NCBI GenBank assembly: GCA_910574745.1
Contig: CAJTCE010000001.1
Location: 248,001 to 312,000, forward strand
Length of the DNA stretch: 64,000 nucleotides
From: Lachnospiraceae bacterium
Lineage (GTDB): Bacteria; Bacillota; Clostridia; Lachnospirales; Lachnospiraceae
Reading direction: 5' to 3'
Of the stretch, positions 16,970-25,630 are shown piece after piece. A program made the translations under genes and the position numbers. Position 1 is the first letter of the stretch, and every line of letters starts with the position of its first letter. Under the pieces are notes generated by a model. The model had not been told where the DNA came from. It saw nothing but the letters and a program-made list of their open reading frames with translations, and did no database searches.

Positions 16970-18073
16970 ATGAACGTAATTATTTATGGAACCGGGGAAA
17001 TTGCCAGGGAGAACATAGATTTTTTCCAACAGAATAAAGACATCATAACCGTAAAATGTTTTACTGAGACCACTCCGACCACATCCGAATTTTACGGTTA
17101 TAAAGTAAATCCTGCATCAGAATTAGTATTAGATGATATTGATTACATTATTATGGCTATGTCAGCAGGCGGGGAAGCTGTAGAATATCTTAAGACACTC
17201 TACGATGTCATTGATGAATGGTACTTAAATGACCGAATCATGAGAGTTGAAATGTTCCGGTATTTTTTTTCAAAAAATAAACTTCTCAAGATGTTTTCAC
17301 AAAATTCGGGAGTCAATACCGAAGAATATAGAGACCGGAAAATAATCGTATCCCTGACAAGCTATTCGAAAAGGCTGCCGAGAACTTACCTGGCAATCGA
17401 AAGCATATTGGAACAAAGTGTTAAAGCAGACAGGATAATATTATACCTGGATAAGGACGAACAGATTCCAAAGCGCCTGCTTGATATGCAGAAACGCGGC
17501 TTGGATATACAGATTCGACCGGAAAATATAGGCGTTCATAAAAAATATTATTACGCAATAAAGGAAAATTCTGAAGATATTGTTATTACGGTTGATGATG
17601 ATATTTATTATGAAAAGGAACTGATAGCTTCGCTGCTGGAAAGCTATCAGCGTTATCCCCACGCCGTATCAGCCAGAAGAGTTCATAAAATGTTAAAAGA
17701 CAAAAACGAAAATCTTTTAGACTATAATATGTGGGACGAAGAATGTAAAAGTGTTCTTGAACCATCCATGGGGTTGTTTGCACTCGGTGTGGGAGGCGTT
17801 CTCTATCCTCCTCATTGTATGCCGGAGGAAGTTTTTAGTAAAGAAGTGTTTAAAGATATCTGTATGAAAAATGACGATATATGGCTGAAATTTATGCAGA
17901 TTTTAAACAATACCCCGGTAGTGTACGTCAAAGGAGAATATGATCAGCCGATGCCGGTGGTTACCGACAATACCAGCGCTCTCAGCAATACGAATGTCGC
18001 CAGTAATCAAAATGATCTGCTTATAAAACTTGTTGAAAAGCATTACGGTATTTCCCTTGCGGATTATGTTTAG
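16970..18073 (+). CDS. Rossmann domain plus GT-A-like glycosyltransferase
   Basis: 367 residues. The first about 100 form a Rossmann-like accessory domain (IIYGTGEIARENIDFF). From about 125 onward the protein is glycosyltransferase-like: KIIVSLTSYSKRLPRTYLAI, a DRIILYLDKDEQ strand, and the DxD-type motif in IVITVDDDIYYEKELI, with FALGVGGVLYPP later. This arrangement is seen in poorly characterised capsular transferases. It follows the dehydrogenase by 24 bases. Acceptor and donor are unknown. Confidence 0.65.
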   Translation: MNVIIYGTGEIARENIDFFQQNKDIITVKCFTETTPTTSEFYGYKVNPASELVLDDIDYIIMAMSAGGEAVEYLKTLYDVIDEWYLNDRIMRVEMFRYFFSKNKLLKMFSQNSGVNTEEYRDRKIIVSLTSYSKRLPRTYLAIESILEQSVKADRIILYLDKDEQIPKRLLDMQKRGLDIQIRPENIGVHKKYYYAIKENSEDIVITVDDDIYYEKELIASLLESYQRYPHAVSARRVHKMLKDKNENLLDYNMWDEECKSVLEPSMGLFALGVGGVLYPPHCMPEEVFSKEVFKDICMKNDDIWLKFMQILNNTPVVYVKGEYDQPMPVVTDNTSALSNTNVASNQNDLLIKLVEKHYGISLADYV

Positions 18074-18131
18074 GCGTTTTAAAAACGCCTGATTAATGAT
18101 ACAAAATAATATCAGGAAAAGAGGAATCTAT

Positions 18132-19340
18132 ATGTTGAATGAAAATTTTATTGTTACTGCAGGGTTCTGTTGGGATGTAACGCTACAGGACAGATTCAAA
18201 AATCCCTTATATCTGGAGCCATATGGATATAAAGTATATTCCCAGAATGATGAAGACGGTATAATTCATGAAATATTTAAACGTATCGGCTGTACTGACA
18301 AACGTTTTATCGAATTTGGCGTCCAAGACGGTCTGGAAAGCAATACCCACTGTCTTCTTTACGAAGATTGGCGCGGACTCTGGATCGAAGGGGAGAAAAA
18401 ATATTATAATTTTATCAATCAAAAATTCCATTCGGTTATTCAGTCCGGACAGTTAAAGGTCTTAAATTCATATGTTACCAGAAGCAATATTAACCAATTA
18501 TTTGAAGAATCCGGATTTACCGGAGAAATTGACTTATTAAGCATTGATATTGACGGAAATGATTATCATGTATGGAATGCATTAAAGTGTTTAAATCCCC
18601 GCGTTGTCGTAATCGAGTATAATGCAAAATTCCCACCGCATTTGGAATGGATCATGCCCTACAATGAAAATTATATCTGGCGTGGAACAGATAGGCACGG
18701 GGCATCACTCAAGGCATATGAAATATTGGGAGAACAACTAGGATACGCTCTGGTTGGAACAAATATTTCAGGAGCAAACGCCTTTTTTGTGAGAAAGGAT
18801 TTAGTAGAACACAAATTTGTAGAGCCTGCAACTGCAGAGATGTTATATAATCCGGTACGATACAAATATCTCAAATTTATAAGCGGTCATCCGCCAAAAA
18901 CCTGTCTCAGATATTCCGGAGAAGGAATGGCCGGAGATTTTGATATTTCAGGCGACAGCTTTATTTTACATAACGGATTTTACAAGCCCGAATACGATGA
19001 GGATGGGAAATTTGTTTTGCAGTGGATGAGAGGACATAATTGCGAATCTTTTTTACACAGTTCAGTAGATATGCCCAAAAAGGCAAAAATAACCTTTGAT
19101 AATGAAATAGAAGGACTTGAAATAATTGTTTGTATCGAGGGCGGAAAAAAGCAGACCTTTTCTGATATCAAAAAGGGCGAACAAAGTATTTTCCCTGTTA
19201 TTGAGCATGATTATTCCTTCGGGGATATTTTAAAAGTGGATATTGAAGTTGACAAACTGTGGAGTCCCCGGGAAGTATATGGGACGGATGATGCGAGACC
19301 TTTTGGAATAGCTATTAAAAATATTGAAGTTTTTCAATGA
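18132..19340 (+). CDS. FkbM-like SAM-dependent methyltransferase with C-terminal extension
   Basis: The start at 18132 has GAGG 7 bases upstream; the in-frame ATG at 18096 has none. 402 residues. The FkbM-like core has DKRFIEFGVQDGLESNTHCL (SAM-binding motif I) and LLSIDIDGNDYHVW (the acidic pair after strand 4). After about residue 250 an additional all-beta-looking region follows that is not part of FkbM. Such enzymes O-methylate sugars in glycan clusters. The stop overlaps the upstream in-frame region of the next gene, so the pair is coupled. Confidence 0.65.
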   Translation: MLNENFIVTAGFCWDVTLQDRFKNPLYLEPYGYKVYSQNDEDGIIHEIFKRIGCTDKRFIEFGVQDGLESNTHCLLYEDWRGLWIEGEKKYYNFINQKFHSVIQSGQLKVLNSYVTRSNINQLFEESGFTGEIDLLSIDIDGNDYHVWNALKCLNPRVVVIEYNAKFPPHLEWIMPYNENYIWRGTDRHGASLKAYEILGEQLGYALVGTNISGANAFFVRKDLVEHKFVEPATAEMLYNPVRYKYLKFISGHPPKTCLRYSGEGMAGDFDISGDSFILHNGFYKPEYDEDGKFVLQWMRGHNCESFLHSSVDMPKKAKITFDNEIEGLEIIVCIEGGKKQTFSDIKKGEQSIFPVIEHDYSFGDILKVDIEVDKLWSPREVYGTDDARPFGIAIKNIEVFQ

Positions 19341-19360
19341 TAGCAGGAGGAAAACTAGAT

Positions 19361-20446
19361 ATGCGTATGGACTTTTATTCACATTATTTGCAGATAATTA
19401 AGGAAAACATAAATAGATATTCCGGGAAGAAACTGGTTATTTTTCCTTTTGGCGAGCAAGGAATGGTGTTTAAGAACATTTTAAATTCCGCTTATGGTAT
19501 ACAGGAAAGCTATATCATCGACAACGGACTATATAAATATAATAAAGATATTTTACCCTTTAAAGCCTTGGAAAATATGGATGGTAAAAATCTGCTCTTC
19601 TTTTTAGTCGCAACAGATAAGGAGCTGAATTGTGAACTATATAACAAAATTAAAACAGAGCTTCCTGATTCCGAAATCATCAATGTGCTGGAGCCCTTAA
19701 TCATACCGGTGGAAAATAAAGAAAAATGGTTTAAAGAGTTTAAAGCACTGCTAAAGGTAAAACGCCTTGTTTCTGATAGAGAGTATATCAGAATCGGAAG
19801 GATGAACGATGGCGGCTATGTAATGTTAGATGATTTTCATGCCGGAATGAATGCCTACAGTTTCGGAATATGTGATGATGTTTCTTGGGATAAGGAAATG
19901 GCTGACAGATATGAAATAAACATCTTTATGTATGACCATACAATTTCAAAGCTGCCGGAATATCACAAAAAATTCCACTACTTTAAAGCAGGTATTTCCG
20001 GTAAGGACGATTTTGCAAATCAGGTTTTCTCCATGGAAACCCTCTTAAAAAACAATGGAGATGCAGAAAATAAAAACTTAATTTTGAAGATGGACGTAGA
20101 AGGCGCTGAGTATGATTTTCTGGAGAATACATCTTCTGCAATCATTAATAATTTTAAGCAGATGGTGTTTGAGCTGCACAATATTACCAAATTAGAGAAT
20201 CGGGATAAAATAAAAAAAGCATTGGAAAAGTTAAATGAAACACACCAGGCTGTCTGGGTTCACGGAAATAATTGTAATTATGCAGAATATGAAAACGACA
20301 TGATTGTGCCAAATACTATAGAAGTACTTTATCTGAATAAAAGTTACTACTCCTTTGAAGATGGAGAAGTTTGCTTTCCTTGGGACATAGACCAGTCCAA
20401 CAAATATAAGTTAAACGATTTTTCATTGGGAAATTGGGGAAAATAA
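19361..20446 (+). CDS. Rossmann-FkbM fusion methyltransferase
   Basis: AGGAGG lies 10 bases before the ATG at 19361; 361 residues. Residues 15-110 form a Rossmann-like accessory domain (KLVIFPFGEQGMVFKNIL, then YIIDNG). The C-terminal part is FkbM-like: RMNDGGYVMLDD, AYSFGICDDVSWD and ILKMDVEGAEYDFLE, the last being the usual acidic pocket. It is the last gene of the right glycan operon, and no clear T-rich terminator follows; the inverted repeat at 20601-20691 lies 155 bases on. It probably methylates a sugar in the same glycan. Confidence 0.65.
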   Translation: MRMDFYSHYLQIIKENINRYSGKKLVIFPFGEQGMVFKNILNSAYGIQESYIIDNGLYKYNKDILPFKALENMDGKNLLFFLVATDKELNCELYNKIKTELPDSEIINVLEPLIIPVENKEKWFKEFKALLKVKRLVSDREYIRIGRMNDGGYVMLDDFHAGMNAYSFGICDDVSWDKEMADRYEINIFMYDHTISKLPEYHKKFHYFKAGISGKDDFANQVFSMETLLKNNGDAENKNLILKMDVEGAEYDFLENTSSAIINNFKQMVFELHNITKLENRDKIKKALEKLNETHQAVWVHGNNCNYAEYENDMIVPNTIEVLYLNKSYYSFEDGEVCFPWDIDQSNKYKLNDFSLGNWGK

Positions 20447-20450
20447 CTGC

Positions 20451-20597
20451 TTATTTCTGATACTTCTTTTTGTTGCAGAAAATAAGCATAACAGATTTTT
20501 CCTTCAGCGTCTTATCCCAGCTTAAATTAGAAACGTTACGAATAAGATCATTTTGCAGCGTTTTCATTTTTGATTTACGGTAAATAAATTTATCCAT
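20451..20597 (-). CDS. Small protein of 48 residues, unknown
   Basis: Starts MDKFIYRKSKMKTLQNDLIR and is strongly basic. The ribosome site GAGGGG, 8 bases before the ATG, lies in the left arm of the inverted repeat at 20601-20691. It sits between two convergent operons. No family is recognised; it may be a genuine small protein, the stub of a lost glycan gene, or chance. The stop is 4 bases from the end of the convergent methyltransferase gene. Confidence 0.3.
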   Translation of the reverse strand: MDKFIYRKSKMKTLQNDLIRNVSNLSWDKTLKEKSVMLIFCNKKKYQK

Positions 20598-20600
20598 ATA

Positions 20601-20691
20601 AACATCCCCTCGTATTCAAAAAGCAATTTTTATATCTCAAATTATTATAATTTAAAACATAATAATCGCCTTTTGAATACGAGGGGATGTT
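20601..20691. repeat. Long inverted repeat, 21-bp perfect arms around 49 AT-rich bases
   Basis: Arms at 20601-20621 and 20671-20691 are exact complements (outer part AACATCCCCTCGTATTC). The 49-base interior is very AT-rich and pairing continues imperfectly a few bases inward. Each arm, read outward, carries GAGGGGATGTT, a ribosome-site-like sequence. No T-run follows directly, so it is not a textbook terminator, although its place between convergent operons suits one. It does not match the 35-bp sites at 4043 and 11371. Confidence 0.6.
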
Positions 20692-20709
20692 AGAATAAAA
20701 TGTTTTTTC

Positions 20710-23238
20710 CTATTTCAAAGCTGCAAATATCACTTCTCCATATGTTTTTAAAGGTTCTTCCTCCTGCACTTCTTCTTTTCCGCGCATCAGGAACTGCTCC
20801 ATCTGAATCAATGTACCATCTGCGCTCTCCCTGAGAACTTCCTTTTCCAGTTTCTGATAAATCTCATTCACGGAAGAATCGTCAGCAGAATCATCCGCCA
20901 AGACCACACTCTCACTGCCCTGTCTGTCATATAATACCCTTACGTTCTGAAAAAGCACAGCCATATTGCTCTTCCTGCACAGTCTTACAACGGTATCCGG
21001 GTCTCCATAATATCCGTGACCGAATTTCAGGATCGCCTCTCTCTCTTCATCCTTGGTCAAATCGCAGCAGATTCCCCAGCCTGCGCCGGAATATTCCTTT
21101 ACCAGCTGCTGATATTTTTTCCACAGCTTCGGCTCCATCTCTTTTACAAAGTCGGATTTTGACAAATTTGCGCACCATAAAAGCGCAATCTCTTCTTTCT
21201 GTCCTTCAAAAACTGCCAAAGTATTTCTGATCTTATCAATCATTGCGTCGCCGTGTTCTAAAATAGCTTCCGGAACCGTATTATATAAAATCACTTTCTT
21301 CCGGCTTCCATCGCCTTTAAATAGCATCTTTTTCCATTCTTCCGGCATCTTAACGGCGTTCCTTCTCTCCCTTACCTTATCACATTTAGGAGAACCCAGA
21401 CCTAAAATCTTTTCTTCCCAAACCGCCTCGGTATCTTCTCCTGCAAATTCGGTCAGCTTTTTAATATACATTTTCCTCATCTGCTCAGACTGCACAATAA
21501 CCTTATCGGCACACACAACTCCGGGCATCGTACAGTAATAGTCCATCATTGAAAACGCCCCCGTATCCTCTTCCTCAAAATCATCCAGCACAAACCACGG
21601 TACGTATACCAGTTTATCCGTATACTTTAGCAGCTCCTTTGCATAGAACATCGGCGGGATAGTCGACACAATGCTATATTCATCATAAGGATTATGTATG
21701 AATATCATATCCGGATGCTGCAAAGTAAAATTAAAGGTTTCAAAATTAATAACCGAAACTTCCCCCGGGAACTGTTCGCCTTCATAGCATACTTCTCCCA
21801 GCGTACCGTCAAATTCCCTTTCACAATAAGGGAGCGGAACTACATATACATCACAGGACGGATCCGAAACAGCCGCCTTCCAGATGCTTTCAAGAGAATC
21901 CCACAAGGAAGCCTTATAAGGCATAAATACTATCACTTTTCGCTCTATGATATCTTTCTGCACGCTGTCCGAAAGTCTGGCAAGAATTTCTTCAAACAGC
22001 TTATCAATCTCATCTGCATCTGTCTCGCTCCCTTCCGCAATCATTTCATGCACATTATAAAGCACTTCACAAAACTGCTCCAGAATACCTACCGTAATAT
22101 ATCCCTGACCTTTAACTTCTTCTATCCGGCCTCCTAATGTAATAGCTCCCTCCTGACAATCTTCCAAAAGTTCCAACGCTGACTCCGGATTTCCCTGACT
22201 AATCTCCCGGACAACGCTTTCCCTTACCATTTGGAACAGATGGAGCATTTCCTGCGCATAAGACTTAATCCCTACGCTTTCTTCTCCGCATTCTTCCCTA
22301 TTTAAATCCGCTTCCGAAAAAATATATTTTTTAAACAGTGTCAGTTTTGAATCCAAATCCTTCTCCAATTTCTTATAAAAAGGATAACCATGTCCGCCAT
22401 ACTGCCGTACAGGCTGCATATATTCAACGCTTTTATGTCTCATGGCGCCATCATATGCTATGGGTACGTCTATATGTCCCACCTCAAAAGGAAGGCTGAT
22501 TGTTTTTTTGTAATACTTTACCGGTTCTTTATAATCCCATTTCGTACGGCTTGCCGCATTGGTAAGATATTCGGAGCCTTCGCCCGTATATTCCCTGCAC
22601 AGATTTTCCGCCATCTGAAAGAGCTGACGCTTTATGGGCTGATTTTTATCCAGCTTAATACCATAAATGTCCTCGATCTGTTTCAGATATCCGTCCACTT
22701 CTTCCTGTTTCTCTCCCCCAAACATATCGGCCACTGTAGATATTGCGCCAATCTGTTTGGTCAGCATTTTATCCTCTTCCTCTGTAGGCGGAATATAGTC
22801 CAGCGGAAAGATATCCATCCCTGCCACAAAGGGAAATCCATGAAATTTGTTTAAAAAAGCCCTGTCTATCCTGATCCTCCGGCTATTATAAAGACGTGTC
22901 AGATAATCATCATGGCTGCCGTCCTGGGAATGATCGAAATTCAAAATCCCATATCCTTCCGGCAGCTCATCCAGAGCCACCTTATTGAATATGTCATAAT
23001 CCTTTCGCAGCATACTGATATCCATATCATCGTCCCACGGTATAAAACCGCCATGACGTATGGCTCCGATTAAGGTTCCGTAATCAGCCTGATAATGAAT
23101 ATTATGCTTCCTGCATATCTTCTCAATATCTTCCAAAACTTCCAGCTGCGCCGCCCATGCTCTTTTCATCATTGAGGGAACGTAAAATCCGTCTCTAACC
23201 TCATCCTCAAAATAACTTTTAGGAAATTCCATTTTCAA
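20710..23238 (-). CDS. LicD domain fused to degenerate CDP-glycerol transferase-like domain
   Basis: 842 residues, last gene of the phosphonate operon. Residues 25-320 are LicD-like: HYQADYGTLIGAIRHGGFIP, then WDDDMDISML, and FVAGMDIFPLDYIP. After a helical linker (about 330-440), the C-terminal 400 residues resemble a GT-B transferase of the CDP-glycerol glycerophosphotransferase (TagF) family: VFMPYKASLWDSLESIWKAA, IFIHNPYDEY, LGLGSPKCDKV. Unlike its paralogue at 25631-27115, this half lacks the RPHP segment (WCAN instead) and the usual acidic-Ser-Ser motif, so it may bind rather than catalyse. It probably adds a phospho-substituent to a glycan. Confidence 0.75.
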   Translation of the reverse strand: MKMEFPKSYFEDEVRDGFYVPSMMKRAWAAQLEVLEDIEKICRKHNIHYQADYGTLIGAIRHGGFIPWDDDMDISMLRKDYDIFNKVALDELPEGYGILNFDHSQDGSHDDYLTRLYNSRRIRIDRAFLNKFHGFPFVAGMDIFPLDYIPPTEEEDKMLTKQIGAISTVADMFGGEKQEEVDGYLKQIEDIYGIKLDKNQPIKRQLFQMAENLCREYTGEGSEYLTNAASRTKWDYKEPVKYYKKTISLPFEVGHIDVPIAYDGAMRHKSVEYMQPVRQYGGHGYPFYKKLEKDLDSKLTLFKKYIFSEADLNREECGEESVGIKSYAQEMLHLFQMVRESVVREISQGNPESALELLEDCQEGAITLGGRIEEVKGQGYITVGILEQFCEVLYNVHEMIAEGSETDADEIDKLFEEILARLSDSVQKDIIERKVIVFMPYKASLWDSLESIWKAAVSDPSCDVYVVPLPYCEREFDGTLGEVCYEGEQFPGEVSVINFETFNFTLQHPDMIFIHNPYDEYSIVSTIPPMFYAKELLKYTDKLVYVPWFVLDDFEEEDTGAFSMMDYYCTMPGVVCADKVIVQSEQMRKMYIKKLTEFAGEDTEAVWEEKILGLGSPKCDKVRERRNAVKMPEEWKKMLFKGDGSRKKVILYNTVPEAILEHGDAMIDKIRNTLAVFEGQKEEIALLWCANLSKSDFVKEMEPKLWKKYQQLVKEYSGAGWGICCDLTKDEEREAILKFGHGYYGDPDTVVRLCRKSNMAVLFQNVRVLYDRQGSESVVLADDSADDSSVNEIYQKLEKEVLRESADGTLIQMEQFLMRGKEEVQEEEPLKTYGEVIFAALK

Positions 23239-23269
23239 TCCTCCTTATGACCCGCTTATATCCCCGTTT

Positions 23270-24397
23270 TTAATTTCCGGCTAAATATTTCATAAATTCC
23301 TTTTTGTTTTCCTGCGCCGTTTCAACCGGACGTCCAAGGTCTTTTCTGGAGTCCATTGCGACTTTGATTTCCACAAAAACCATGCCTTTTTTATCTAAAA
23401 TCTGCGGAATAACTTTTTCCAGTTCTTCATGACTTTTAATTTCCTCATAGAAGTCATATCCCATTTCCTTTGCAGCCCTCCAGTAATCAGGCGCTGCGCC
23501 AGCAGGCATTCCTCCTACAGATTCATGGGCTTCGTTATTTAAGCATATATGTACCAGATTCTCCGGCTTCTGTTTTCCAAGAAATGCCAGAGAGCCCATA
23601 TGCATCATAAGAGCGCCATCCCCCTCAATACAGATCACTCTTCTATCCGGTCTGTTAGAAGCAATTCCAAAGGCAATCATGGATGCATGCCCCATTCCTC
23701 CCACAGTCATAAAGCATTCCGAATGCCCGCCAAACAATTGATTGCTCTGCTCATAAACCTCTCTGGAAATTTTACCTGTAGTCGATACGACTATATCGTT
23801 TTTATTCAGGCCTTTTAGTATTTCTTTAATAGCATCTTCTCTGATAATAGAATGGGAATTCCTGTATTCCAAAGCTCCTTCTTCTCTGAAAGTTCCCGGA
23901 ACGGCAACAATTGCATACTGCCTGTTACAATCCAGTTCTTTCCCGGCCTTTGCCATGATTTCCACAAGCTCTGTTTCCGTTGTGTCCGGGGAAATAACGT
24001 CATAAGGAATGTCCAAAACCTCCAACATGGGCAGCGTAACCGTACCCATAAACTTATGCTGGGGCTCATCCTTTTTGCCCGGCTGTCCCCTCCATCCGAT
24101 CAACAATAGCATAGGAATGCCATATACCTTTTCGTTAGCAAGAGACGTAATTGGATTTACGGTATTTCCCAGACCGCTGTTTTGCATATAAACGCACGCC
24201 GGCTTTCCCGAAGATAAATAGCTTCCGATTGCAATTCCTACAGCCGCTCCCTCATTGGCAGATACAAAATGCCGAAAAGAACTGTCGGCATGTGCATTTA
24301 TATGATTGCAAAAGCCTTTCAACGCCGAATCTGGCACACCCGTAATGGTATCCATATTTAATTTCCTTAATTGTTCAAGAAAAAATGCTGTTTCCAT
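23270..24397 (-). CDS. aepY: Phosphonopyruvate decarboxylase
   Basis: 375 residues, thiamine-diphosphate dependent. N-terminal half: TITGVPDSALKGF, the catalytic Glu in VSANEGAAVGIAIG, and MQNSGLGNTVNP, all typical of phosphonopyruvate and sulfopyruvate decarboxylases. C-terminal half: the TPP/Mg motif runs from IEGDGALMMHMG to LNNEAHESVGG. It converts phosphonopyruvate to phosphonoacetaldehyde, pulling the unfavourable PEP mutase step forward. The PEP mutase gene is in the same operon. A class V 2-aminoethylphosphonate transaminase, the usual next enzyme, is absent nearby. Confidence 0.85.
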   Translation of the reverse strand: METAFFLEQLRKLNMDTITGVPDSALKGFCNHINAHADSSFRHFVSANEGAAVGIAIGSYLSSGKPACVYMQNSGLGNTVNPITSLANEKVYGIPMLLLIGWRGQPGKKDEPQHKFMGTVTLPMLEVLDIPYDVISPDTTETELVEIMAKAGKELDCNRQYAIVAVPGTFREEGALEYRNSHSIIREDAIKEILKGLNKNDIVVSTTGKISREVYEQSNQLFGGHSECFMTVGGMGHASMIAFGIASNRPDRRVICIEGDGALMMHMGSLAFLGKQKPENLVHICLNNEAHESVGGMPAGAAPDYWRAAKEMGYDFYEEIKSHEELEKVIPQILDKKGMVFVEIKVAMDSRKDLGRPVETAQENKKEFMKYLAGN

Positions 24398-24423
24398 TTC
24401 GCTCTCCGTATTATTTCAATGCT

Positions 24424-25605
24424 TTATGCTTCAATAGCAGGTTTAATAATTTTTTCAATCAACAATTCTGCAACAGGATCAATTTCCTCAAATGCCACTT
24501 CCTTGGGAAGCGTAACTCCAAACCGGTCTTTTACTTTTTGTAACAGCTGATCCGTATAGACAAGTCTGCCGTCCGCAACATTTTCTATTCCGTCAAAAGC
24601 AATGGACTGTCTGTTGGCATTTCTCATAGCTTCCATGGAAAATACGGAAGTATCGATTCTCATATCAACACAGTCCTTTGATGCGTCCAAAATTACCGGA
24701 TATCCTCCGATTTCTCCAAAGGCTCCCGGCGAGAAAAAACGCCTTACTTCTTTTTCCCTGATTCCGTCTATGATATCCTTTATAATTTCATAATTGCTAG
24801 AGGCGTTCATAATGTTCCGTTTCCCGTCCACCGGCATGGCAATCTTACATTTTTCAAAAATATCCTTCTGTGAAAGCTCTGCCTCTTTTCCTTGATAGAA
24901 AACCTTCAGAAGCTGCTCCATTCCTTCCGTGTGTCCTTCTTTGCTGATCACAACATCGTGGAAGTGAGCTGTTGCCAGTACCACATCCACATTCCAGAAA
25001 TCTTTTATTCCCATTAGCTCAGCAGCGGCATATTTGATTCTCGGAATCAGATGATTTAAGTTTCCGCTTCCGAAATCCGGATAATTTTTTCCTGCCGTTT
25101 TCAGCCACGGAATAACCGCATCTGAATAGGAGGTATTCATGACGATCGCCTTTGATTCCGCCATACCGTAAGCTTCCATCATATTTTTGATATATTTAAC
25201 GGACAAAGGCGTCCATATCCCATACGCTCGAAGATTGGACCATGAAATGCTTCCATATTTCAGCCCGGAATAAACCCTGCTGGAATTTACGATAATATCC
25301 GGCTGATATTTTCCAAATACCTCCGCCATCTGCTGTGTATTATTAAAGTCCACACCCGGCTCTATGACAACGGAAGATTTATTCAGCCCTCTTATGAGCG
25401 CCCCGATGCGGATAATATTCACATTGCTTTCCATCTTATCGGCGCTTCTGCCTACTACCACAACCCGAATGCCTTCATCATTCCTGCTTAAAAGATAGTC
25501 TAACAAATAAGTTCCTACGCTGCCCAATCCCATAATCATGATAGTAATATTTTTTTCTTCCACATGCTCTTTTAAGGCTTTAAGCTTTATTTCTGATTCT
25601 TTCAT
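24424..25605 (-). CDS. NAD(P)-binding oxidoreductase-like protein in phosphonate operon
   Basis: 393 residues. The N-terminus has a clear dinucleotide-binding fold (NITIMIMGLGSVGTYLLDYL, then VVVVGRSADKME). The middle and C-terminus (NHLIPRIKYAAAELMGIKDF, FFSPGAFGEIGGYPV) do not match a family I know well; saccharopine-dehydrogenase-like and malate-dehydrogenase-like folds are both possible. Lying directly between the decarboxylase and a glycerophosphotransferase-like gene, it might reduce or otherwise process phosphonoacetaldehyde, but that is guesswork from context. GGGAG precedes the ATG. Confidence 0.5.
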   Translation of the reverse strand: MKESEIKLKALKEHVEEKNITIMIMGLGSVGTYLLDYLLSRNDEGIRVVVVGRSADKMESNVNIIRIGALIRGLNKSSVVIEPGVDFNNTQQMAEVFGKYQPDIIVNSSRVYSGLKYGSISWSNLRAYGIWTPLSVKYIKNMMEAYGMAESKAIVMNTSYSDAVIPWLKTAGKNYPDFGSGNLNHLIPRIKYAAAELMGIKDFWNVDVVLATAHFHDVVISKEGHTEGMEQLLKVFYQGKEAELSQKDIFEKCKIAMPVDGKRNIMNASSNYEIIKDIIDGIREKEVRRFFSPGAFGEIGGYPVILDASKDCVDMRIDTSVFSMEAMRNANRQSIAFDGIENVADGRLVYTDQLLQKVKDRFGVTLPKEVAFEEIDPVAELLIEKIIKPAIEA

Positions 25606-25630
25606 GTCAAATCTCCCACATCATTTATTT

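Noticed and set aside
20601-20691. A second invertible promoter
   Set aside because: Only 91 bp in total, very short for site-specific inversion, and no good -35/-10 pair in the interior.
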